64,000 nt of DNA from Chryseobacterium salivictor (GTDB lineage: Bacteria > Bacteroidota > Bacteroidia > Flavobacteriales > Weeksellaceae). A program made the translations under genes and the position numbers. Below the pieces are notes generated by a model, which had not been told where the DNA came from, did no database searches, and saw nothing but the letters and a program-made list of their open reading frames with translations. Location of the stretch: NCBI RefSeq assembly GCF_004359195.1, contig NZ_CP037954.1, forward strand, positions 1,736,001 through 1,800,000, in the 5' to 3' direction. How positions within the stretch are numbered: the first letter of the stretch is position 1; every line of letters begins with the position of its first letter. Shown piece after piece: positions 57,276 to 64,000 of this stretch.

Positions 57276-57605
57276 CTTCTTTATTTCGATAACGGGAGCT
57301 GCTGAATACCCATCCTTTCGCGAATCTTTTTCGATACTTGCTCACAATTTTCAAAGATACGGAAAGCGCTTTTTGCAATGAAAATTTTGCGGTCTGTAAT
57401 TTAAAAATTAATTTTTATTGTACAGGGAAATCTGCGGCCCGGCCTGAGTGGAGCTTTTTTTTATCGGTGACTTCGGCTCCGCTCAGTCACCAATAAAAAA
57501 AGCGGGAGTACTTCGACAGGCTCAATATAAATTCCGGACGGAAAAAGGCGGCCAAATAAAAAACCCCACCGAGACGGCAGGGTTTACTGATATAAAGAAA
57601 AGATT
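57276..57605. other. Intergenic stretch holding a repeat and a terminator
   Basis: Contains repeat copy 3 (57426-57556) and a terminator hairpin AAACCC-CACCGAGACGGCAG-GGTTT at 57562-57590, which ends the ice-binding gene on the minus strand. No gene is seen. A 72-codon plus frame (57448-57666) overlaps the ice-binding gene and is not supported. Confidence 0.55.
57426..57556. repeat. Interspersed intergenic repeat, copy 3
   Basis: Begins GGAAATCTGCGGCCCGGCCT and ends GGACGGAAAAAGGCGGCC. The inner part is a near-perfect inverted repeat around TTTTTTTTATCGGTGACT...AGTCACCAATAAAAAAAG. Confidence 0.7.
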
Positions 57606-59207
57606 TTACGGTTTGGAAATTAATTTCCCACTCTGTTTGGCTCCGTTTTTACCGGTTAACTGGTAAAAATAAACGCCTACAGGAAGATTCATTGGTAATG
57701 AACTTGTTTTTTGTGACAGAACAGTTTGCATTACTTTAGCGCCCGCTGTATTGAAAATGGTCAGTGTGGATCCTCCGTCTAAGTCCTCCATTTTTATGTT
57801 TAAAACATTGGAGAAAGGATTGGGGAAAAGCTGAGCTTCCTTGGCTGTAACAGTAGTGGAAATGGTTCCTAGAAGTTCACAACCGGAAGTCATCTGTGCA
57901 TTGATTCCAAAAGTAGAAATTCCGCCACTCGTACTCAATACACGGCCTTCAATCTCAACACCTTTATTAATGATAACAGCACCATTGTTTCCAATAACTG
58001 AACCTTTAAATTTCGAGTAATCATTGATGTTCACTGCGCCGTCCACTTTCCAGAAAACGTTTTTCGCCTGCGCCTGGTTGATGAGTTCTACGGAAGCATA
58101 AGTACTTGTAGACAAAGCGCCGTTAATTTTGATGACAAAAACTGCATTGGGGTTATTCTGCGCATTAAGGGTCACTTTTCCGTTAAGTACAGTGGCTGCA
58201 TTCATTTCGTAAGTATGCGGAGTCAGTACCAGATCCTGTCCGAACGCTGCAGGATAAAGCAGTTGAATATCTGTAGGAAGCGTGTTGAGGAAAGTATATG
58301 CATTATTAAGATCTAATGAAGCTTTAGCGGTAGAAGTATCCGGCATAAGATGGATCGTGCCGTTTACTTTCGTAGCTTCAAAACCTGTGGTAAGTCCTAC
58401 ATTGGTTCCAACATCACCTGTTATATAAGTGATTCCTGTATTGGTTAATGAACCGTTTCCGGTGAATACTGTGTAACAGACAACAGTGCCTAACGGCGGT
58501 TGAGCCGGGCCTGTAAGTACCTTTGATCCGCAGCCAACCGGCTTTCTTACGGTAACTCCCGATACGGTAACAGCGCCTGTTGTCGAAAGTGCACGGCCTT
58601 CGAGTGAAGCACCGGAATTAAGAATAATGGCTGCGTTATTTGCTACGATGGTACCTTTCATTGCAGTGTTCGTGGCAAGGTCAACAAGGCCTTCAACTTT
58701 CCAAAATACATTGCAGGCTAGCGCTCCGTTGGTCAGTAAAACCTGCGCACCTGCTGCTGAGGATAAAGCTCCCTGAATTTTAAAGATAAAAACTGAATTG
58801 GCATTTCCGCCACCATCAAGTGTTAAAGTGTTGCTTAAACTTGCACTTTCTCCGATTGAGTAAGTTCCGGCAGTAAGTATCTGTCCGTTTCCTAAAAGGG
58901 GAGAAGGGAAATAGTCGGGAATCGCTGCGTTTAACTGGTTGTAAGCAGTGTTAAGATCAGTAGCGGCGATCATAGTCGTTCCGTCTGAATCATGCATTAC
59001 CCCATCTACGTTTCCAAAATTGGTGCTTGACCCGTTATTGGTGCCTACATCTCCAGTAAGGTGAGAAAGGCCGGTATTAGATACTGCGCCATTCGTCGAG
59101 AAAAGTGCAAAGTTAGCGGCACTCCCCAAAACCGGAGCCTGAGCTTGTGCCAGTGAATTAAAGCTCATGAATGCAGCCGAAGCTGCCAAAAGTATGAATT
59201 TTTTCAT
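57606..59207 (-). CDS. Secreted ice-binding protein, two DUF3494 domains and T9SS tail
   Basis: 533 aa. A signal peptide ends about residue 22. Two tandem DUF3494-type domains follow: residues about 24-225 (VLGSAANFALFSTNGAVSNTG, GDVGTNNGSSTNF, NVFWKVEGLVDLATNTAMKG) and about 245-450 (VFTGNGSLTNTG, GDVGTN, NVFWKVDGAVNINDYSKFKG). They form the beta-solenoid ice-binding fold. The last 75 residues (AQLFPNPFSNVLNIKMEDLDGGSTLTIFNTAGAKV...GVYFYQL) are a type A T9SS sorting domain, so it is exported and likely attached to the surface. It lies downstream of repeat copy 3. Confidence 0.92.
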   Translation of the reverse strand: MKKFILLAASAAFMSFNSLAQAQAPVLGSAANFALFSTNGAVSNTGLSHLTGDVGTNNGSSTNFGNVDGVMHDSDGTTMIAATDLNTAYNQLNAAIPDYFPSPLLGNGQILTAGTYSIGESASLSNTLTLDGGGNANSVFIFKIQGALSSAAGAQVLLTNGALACNVFWKVEGLVDLATNTAMKGTIVANNAAIILNSGASLEGRALSTTGAVTVSGVTVRKPVGCGSKVLTGPAQPPLGTVVCYTVFTGNGSLTNTGITYITGDVGTNVGLTTGFEATKVNGTIHLMPDTSTAKASLDLNNAYTFLNTLPTDIQLLYPAAFGQDLVLTPHTYEMNAATVLNGKVTLNAQNNPNAVFVIKINGALSTSTYASVELINQAQAKNVFWKVDGAVNINDYSKFKGSVIGNNGAVIINKGVEIEGRVLSTSGGISTFGINAQMTSGCELLGTISTTVTAKEAQLFPNPFSNVLNIKMEDLDGGSTLTIFNTAGAKVMQTVLSQKTSSLPMNLPVGVYFYQLTGKNGAKQSGKLISKP

Positions 59208-59598
59208 TTATTAAGAATTAAACTGAGTATAAGCACTACAGTTCATCAAAGATACACTCTTTATTGAATAAACAATATTATTTTGATAAAAATAATGGTA
59301 TTTTGATGTTTTTATTTTAATAATACCAATTGTATTACTGTATTTTGTATTTTTTTTTCGATATTTATTTATGATTTTAATAATTATTTTTCGATTAACT
59401 GTTGAGGTGTAGAAGATTTTTTCACATTCCGGCTATTGTTCTGTAATTCCGACACCGATTGAGAACAGATCGATGAATAAAAATCCTGGACGCTTCCTTG
59501 CAGGAAAGGGATGGCTAAAATATTTTAAAGGAAAAACCTCATTTAAATCTTTTTTAAATGAGGTTCGTGTTGATTGCAGGTTTGAAATCTCTTTTAAA
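59208..59598. other. Intergenic stretch with a terminator
   Basis: AACCTCATTTAAA...TTTAAATGAGGTT (59535-59565) is a 13-bp hairpin that ends the MoxR gene on the minus strand. No gene seen in the rest, which is very A+T-rich. Confidence 0.6.
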
Positions 59599-61053
59599 TT
59601 AGCTGCTGTAGTATTTTCCAATTCCGGCAGAATCGAAGGTAAACGCTTTTTCGTTTTCTGACTTGTCTAATTTATTATTAATGGTCAAAGCCCATAAAAT
59701 AAGCTCTTTGCAGAAGTTTTGATCTTCCGGACTTAACTGGTCTGCGTACTCGCCGATTATTTCTGAAAGAGGTTTTACGCTGTTGAGTTTCGCATAGAAT
59801 TCCTGATCGGTATCGTCGAAATTTAATTCTAAAGAATTTTTATTAAACCATTTAATGACATCGGTATATGGCGCTTTGATGCCTTCTTTTTCCAGTTTCG
59901 GGATTCGGGGGAAAATCATTTCAAACTGTGTCATCACGGCTTTGTCAATGAGGATTTTCGCGACATGGTCAGCGCCTTCCTGTTCGCCTTCATAAACCAG
60001 TTCAATTTTTCCGGTGACCGACGGAATGACCGACAGGAAATCCAGCAACCGCACCGTCGTTTTTTCAGCATCTGATTCTATTAAGCGCAGTTTTGCGGCG
60101 GCCATTAAGTTTTCCATGGCACTGATGGTCAACCTCGCACTCACTCCACTTTTCGCATCTACATATTCGCTGTCCCGCGCTGCAAAAGCCACTTCTTCCA
60201 AAAGGTCTTTGGCTAAACCTGGAACTTGAATTTGTGCTTTATCCTCTTTAGAAATTAAAGCTTCCTGTTCGGTAATCTGTCTTGCAAGCGCAATGGTTTT
60301 CGGGTAATGGGTAAAAATCTGAGAACCGATTCTGTCTTTTAAAGGCGTTACAATACTTCCTCTGTTCGTATAATCTTCCGGATTTGCTGTAAAGACAAAC
60401 TGAATATCCAGCGGCATTCTCAACTGAAAACCCCGAATCTGAATATCGCCTTCCTGTAAAATATTAAACAAAGCAACCTGGATTCTTGCCTGTAAATCCG
60501 GCAGTTCATTCAAAACAAATATACAGCGGTTGGCGCGGGGAATCATGCCGTAATGCAAAACGCGTTCGTCGGAGTAGGGGAGTTTTAAAGTCGCCGCTTT
60601 GATGGGATCGATGTCGCCAATTAAATCTGCCACATTCACATCCGGTGTTGCCAGTTTTTCAAAAAAACGGTCGGAGCGGTGCACCCAGGAAATCATGGTT
60701 TCGTCGCCATGTTCTTCAATCAGGTCCCGCGCGTATTTCGAAATCGGTTGAAAAGGACTGTCATTGATTTCAGAACCTTTTACAACCGGCATGTATTCAT
60801 CGAGCAAATTCACCATGCTTCTCGCAATCTTGGTTTTTGCCTGTCCGCGAAGTCCTAAAAGGTTGATGTGATGTCCGGCTAAAATTGCTTTTTTCAGTTG
60901 TGGAACTACAGTATCTTCGTAACCCCAAAGACCTTCGAATACCGGTTCTTTCGCTTTAATCCTGGCAATTAAATTCGCCTGAATTTCCTGATTAATGGTT
61001 TTGTGGGTATAGCCGGAATCTTTTAATTCTTTAAAGGTGATCTCTTTTTTCAT
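59599..61053 (-). CDS. MoxR/magnesium chelatase-type AAA+ ATPase
   Basis: 484 aa. The Walker A-like segment is LLGLRGQAKTKIARS (about residue 62-76) and the Walker B-like segment is CIFVLNELPDL (about 184-194), followed by the sensor FVFTANPEDYTNRGS. It resembles the ATPase of magnesium chelatase subunit I. A VWA-domain gene, its usual partner, lies upstream in the same direction. The pair acts in metal insertion or protein-complex maturation in known cases. Confidence 0.9.
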   Translation of the reverse strand: MKKEITFKELKDSGYTHKTINQEIQANLIARIKAKEPVFEGLWGYEDTVVPQLKKAILAGHHINLLGLRGQAKTKIARSMVNLLDEYMPVVKGSEINDSPFQPISKYARDLIEEHGDETMISWVHRSDRFFEKLATPDVNVADLIGDIDPIKAATLKLPYSDERVLHYGMIPRANRCIFVLNELPDLQARIQVALFNILQEGDIQIRGFQLRMPLDIQFVFTANPEDYTNRGSIVTPLKDRIGSQIFTHYPKTIALARQITEQEALISKEDKAQIQVPGLAKDLLEEVAFAARDSEYVDAKSGVSARLTISAMENLMAAAKLRLIESDAEKTTVRLLDFLSVIPSVTGKIELVYEGEQEGADHVAKILIDKAVMTQFEMIFPRIPKLEKEGIKAPYTDVIKWFNKNSLELNFDDTDQEFYAKLNSVKPLSEIIGEYADQLSPEDQNFCKELILWALTINNKLDKSENEKAFTFDSAGIGKYYSS

Positions 61054-61234
61054 TCTCTATATATTCTAATTGTTTGCTGGAATTTTATTGTTTAACCACA
61101 AAAGTCACAAAAGAAATGCGTGTGAATTTTAGTGAATTAAAAGGGCAAAAAAATGGATGTTCCAATGAGTATGCTTTTTTGTGCTTTTACTCCGCTAAAA
61201 ACTTTTGTGGCTTAATGATTTATTTGTTAATCAA

Positions 61235-62377
61235 CTATATTCTCTTAATCCTGTTCCGCTCATAATCTTCAAAAATCATTTCTCCTAAACCGGATAGTCC
61301 TGTTAAGAAAGCTTTTCCCTGGTTTTGAGCCGTAAAAGCGTCCACGAATTTCCGCAGATAAGGATCCTGAGCAATCATAAAAGTGGTGATCGGGATTTTG
61401 AGTTTTCTGGCTTGTGCGGCTTTATTCAGGCATTGATCAACAATCATCTGATCGAGACCGTTGCTGTTCATGTAGAATTCACCGTTTGGTAATTTGATGC
61501 AACTTGGTTTACCGTCGGTGATCATGAAAATCTGTTTGTTGGTATTTCTTTTTCTCCGCAGGATATCCATTGCCAATTCCAGGCCGGCCACGGTATTGGT
61601 GTGATAAGGCCCGACCTGCAGATAGGGGAGGTCTTTGATTTTAATGGGCCACGCTTCATTTCCGAAAACGATAATATCAATGGAATCTTTCGGATATTTT
61701 CTTTTGATTAATTCCACCAAAGCCATAGCGACTTTCTTTGCAGGCGTAATCCGGTCTTCGCCGTACAGAATCATAGAATGGCTGATATCGATCATCAACA
61801 CGGTACTCATTTGGGCTTTGTGTTTTGTTTCTTCAACGATGAGGTCATCTTCGGTTAAACGCAAATCTGAAATTCCATTATTGATCTGGGAATTTTTTAA
61901 ACTTTCGGTCATATTGAGGGCTGACAGATCATCGCCGTATTGAAAGGAACGGTGTTCGCCTTCGCGTTCATCACCTACGCCCGCTTTTTTGGTGCTGTGA
62001 TTTCCGATACCGCTTTTTTTGAGTTTGCCAAAAATCTGATCCAAAGCAAATTGTCTTAAAGCTGCTTCCAGTTTGGCGGTCAGTATATTTTTACCTTTTC
62101 CGGTTCCGGTGTTGCCGTCTTTGTCCTCTTTTTCTTCCCTGATATAACCGCGCTTTTTCAGATCTTCTTCAAAATCTGCGAGCGTATATTCATCGGTAAA
62201 AATATCGTATTCTTTATCAAGCATGTCGAGCCATTCAAAAGCTTCTTCGATATCGCCCGAGGTGTGGGTCAGCAAATCTTTAAAAACATCAAAAACCCGG
62301 TCAAAATGGGAAATTTCTTTCGGAGTATGTTTGGTGAAGATCAATCCTCTGCCGAAATTTAATTCTTTGTCTGTCAT
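61235..62377 (-). CDS. VWA-domain protein, partner of the MoxR ATPase
   Basis: 380 aa. A helical N-terminal half (about 1-160) is followed by a von Willebrand A domain with the MIDAS motif DISHSM (about residue 196), T of the loop in THNTVAGLE region and D in MITDGKPS (about 275). It coordinates a metal ion and binds a partner. The gene order moxR-VWA in the same direction is conserved. Confidence 0.88.
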   Translation of the reverse strand: MTDKELNFGRGLIFTKHTPKEISHFDRVFDVFKDLLTHTSGDIEEAFEWLDMLDKEYDIFTDEYTLADFEEDLKKRGYIREEKEDKDGNTGTGKGKNILTAKLEAALRQFALDQIFGKLKKSGIGNHSTKKAGVGDEREGEHRSFQYGDDLSALNMTESLKNSQINNGISDLRLTEDDLIVEETKHKAQMSTVLMIDISHSMILYGEDRITPAKKVAMALVELIKRKYPKDSIDIIVFGNEAWPIKIKDLPYLQVGPYHTNTVAGLELAMDILRRKRNTNKQIFMITDGKPSCIKLPNGEFYMNSNGLDQMIVDQCLNKAAQARKLKIPITTFMIAQDPYLRKFVDAFTAQNQGKAFLTGLSGLGEMIFEDYERNRIKRI

Positions 62378-62559
62378 TTTCTTTTCACATTAAGTGCACA
62401 CAAGATATAGAAATATCGTTCCAATAGACCATCTGAAAAATAGAAAATAGTAATCATGGTGATATAGACTTCGGGTGGTTGATGAAAGCTACTTTCTGTT
62501 TTTGATTAAAGGATGTTTAATAAAAGCCTCCCCGGAGGGAGGCTGGTTCCGTTTTGGGT

Positions 62560-62748
62560 TTATTTGAATTTCTTTCTGAAACGGATCAGGAGAAATTTGA
62601 CGGCGAGGGTGAAGAGGTAACTCGAGATTCCTCCGAGGCCTGCCAAAACGACGGTTTTGAGGACTTCCCCGCTTTCAATCTGCATCAGGACAATGAGTGC
62701 CATGCCACTGAAAGCACTGATGCGCTGTGAACTGTCGAAGTACATCAT
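62560..62748 (-). CDS. Small membrane protein
   Basis: 62 aa with two hydrophobic segments (about 13-24 and 33-55) and a basic C-terminus (IRFRKKFK). Its start overlaps the upstream gene's end by 4 bases (ATGA type). Function unknown; likely part of the same transcript as the next three. Confidence 0.6.
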   Translation of the reverse strand: MMYFDSSQRISAFSGMALIVLMQIESGEVLKTVVLAGLGGISSYLFTLAVKFLLIRFRKKFK

Positions 62749-62963
62749 GGCTGTCCTTCGCTGTTTACGGCCGTCTGGCTGATGGCACTTGCAATCGCGC
62801 CCGCAATGGCCAGATAACCTGCTGCCGTGATGAGCACCGCCGGCAGAGCGACCGGTGCCGTAAGCACCGCTCCGCTTACCGCGGTGAGCAGGAGGCCTGC
62901 ATTTCTGATTTTGCGGAAAAATCTGGGTGTTGGCTCCTGCACTCTCTGAATGATGTTTTTCAT
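62745..62963 (-). CDS. Small hydrophobic protein
   Basis: 72 aa. A basic N-terminus is followed by Ala/Gly/Val-rich hydrophobic stretches (about 22-60), possibly two helices. It overlaps the DUF5675 gene by 4 bases. No known family. Confidence 0.55.
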   Translation of the reverse strand: MKNIIQRVQEPTPRFFRKIRNAGLLLTAVSGAVLTAPVALPAVLITAAGYLAIAGAIASAISQTAVNSEGQP

Positions 62964-63364
62964 TTTTCAGCGTTTTTGATGGTTAGCGTGATTTTGTGTC
63001 CGTTATCCATCAGCGGATAAAGGCGGTCTTTCATTCTTTGCAAAGCAGCCCTGGAGGCGCTGCCTTTTCCTTCACCGGTATGCTCTGTGACCGGTGCGAT
63101 GCATCCCCTGAGTTCTTTGCCGGCATCATTGGCGGCATGGAAGAGGATGTATTTCCTGTCTTTCACCTCCATGACTTCAAAATGGGATTTGAATTTTGGG
63201 CTACAGCGTTTGCGCAGTCTGTAGTTTCCCTGCGGAATACATGAAACCCGCGGCTGGTTGTTCTTCCAGGGGAGTTCAACCGTTTTGCAGAGTTCCGTCC
63301 CGTTGAAGAGCAGGATCCCGTTGGTTCCTTTGGGATAGCATGTTCTGATCAACTGAAGTTCCAT
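62960..63364 (-). CDS. DUF5675-family protein
   Basis: 134 aa. It contains LPWKNNQPRVSCIPQGNYRLRKRCSPKFKSHFEV and ILFHAANDAGKELRGCIAP, the conserved core of DUF5675, seen in phage and bacterial clusters and thought to be a structural or lysis-linked protein; the role is unproven. It is followed by two small membrane genes in overlapping order. Confidence 0.8.
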   Translation of the reverse strand: MELQLIRTCYPKGTNGILLFNGTELCKTVELPWKNNQPRVSCIPQGNYRLRKRCSPKFKSHFEVMEVKDRKYILFHAANDAGKELRGCIAPVTEHTGEGKGSASRAALQRMKDRLYPLMDNGHKITLTIKNAEK

Positions 63365-63366
63365 GG

Positions 63367-64000
63367 TTATGGGGTACCGGAAACGTTGACAATCTGCAGG
63401 GCATTATACGCCCCGTTTTTCAGCTCGTAAAAAGTACCGTTGACTTCCTGATAGAAATTGATTCCGAACACCAGAAAGAGCGGGTTGACCGAATTTTCCG
63501 GCAGGTTGTTGTTCAGCTGAACCGCCGTGGTCAGTACCGTATCAATGGGTAGCACGGGTGTTGCATTCTTTTCGGAAGCAAATGTTCCGTTTTCGAAATT
63601 GATGTCCATTGCGGCAGCCACGAGTTTGTAATGGGTGCTCCCTGCGGGTGCTCCGAGGCTTTCCGTGGGGATGAACGGTTCAATTTCAACCACCGCATCG
63701 CCGGTAACCCGTCTAAAGTAGCGGTAAACGGAGCGGAGATGGAGTGTTCCAATTTGCCGTGGATATTGAATTCGAATCCCAGCAGCAATTCCGCCTCTCC
63801 ATCGATGACATTCCGCAAACCGCGCGGATTGACCGCATCCAGCTGGATGACTTTGATCATCTCTTTGGTCAATCTACTGACCATTCTCCGGTCTGCCGAA
63901 GTTCTGAGCAGACTCTGAATAGAGGCCCGCAGTACTTTACCTGCTTTACCTGCTCTTCCGAATTCTGCCATATTTTCCCGGGTTCTCTGGAATCTGGGAT
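63367..64000 (-). pseudogene. Frameshifted unknown gene, partial at the right edge
   Basis: Read from the right edge: ...RTRENMAEFGRAGKAGKVLR, then LRTSADRRMVSRLTKEMIKV and GLRNVIDGEAELLLGFEFN to about 63715 (APFTATLD). The continuation VTGDAVVEIEPFIPTE...GSTHYKLVAAAMDINF...NPLFLVFGINFYQEVNG is in the next frame. Inserting one C after GAC (near 63707-63712) would join both parts as ...TLDRVTGDAVVEIE. Either a real frameshift or a base-call error. The gene starts outside the window. The family is unnamed as far as I know. Confidence 0.65.

Noticed and set aside
33144..57525. Shared fragment GACTGAGCCTGTCGAAG at 33144 and, inverted, at 57508
   Set aside because: About 15 shared bases only; a widespread flavobacterial intergenic fragment, not enough to call an element.

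Overview
The window reads as a chromosomal segment of a member of the Flavobacteriia (Bacteroidota), most likely a Weeksellaceae genus such as Chryseobacterium, Kaistella or Epilithonimonas. Support: type IX secretion parts (PorT; an ice-binding protein with a T9SS sorting tail), a long type II-C Cas9, a 6S RNA in the layout expected for flavobacteria, an AT-rich genome with little Shine-Dalgarno signal, and many promoters with the Bacteroidota -7 box TAnnTTTG. No genus-level assignment can be proven from sequence alone.

Layout. 1-5223 (-): complete urease operon ureABCEFGD, plus the first 22 codons of a further gene (probable UreH/NicO-type metal permease). 6120-16837: housekeeping block with alaS, a metallophosphoesterase, a KAS III-like enzyme, a menG/ubiE-type methyltransferase, porT, a coiled-coil protein with zapA, a 6S RNA and rny. 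16838-26800: type II-C CRISPR-Cas locus with two tandem candidate tracrRNAs on the minus strand, cas9-cas1-cas2 on the plus strand, an HU-family gene with an unusual palindrome array in front of it, and a 34-repeat array transcribed on the minus strand. 26817-40348 (-): lipoprotein, thioesterase, split transketolase, solitary HSDR_N nuclease-like protein, Na+/solute symporter, TMEM175-type channel, catalase, two pirins and an MFS exporter. 40766-50253 (+): RsmB-like methyltransferase, a GLPGLI-PNGase F fusion, a GMC oxidase, asnB, a ferredoxin reductase-like protein and a folate cluster. 50345-57275: desaturase, tyrS, then a small accessory zone in which a RES-Xre toxin-antitoxin pair sits between duplicated tails of a J-domain/KTSC gene, next to a broken PIN toxin. 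57606-62377 (-): secreted double-domain ice-binding protein and a MoxR-VWA pair. 62560-64000 (-): small proteins with a DUF5675 protein and a frameshifted gene running off the window.

How it fits together. The most informative part is the CRISPR locus. The minus-strand tracrRNA fixes the crRNA strand (minus, right to left). A terminator hairpin ends the array at its left edge. Repeat degeneracy instead puts the old end on the right, so transcription and spacer acquisition appear to run with opposite polarity, as known for other II-C loci. The array has two repeat classes and one chimeric repeat, and the first tracrRNA pairs perfectly with the minority class. All assignments are from reading the sequence; no database search was run.
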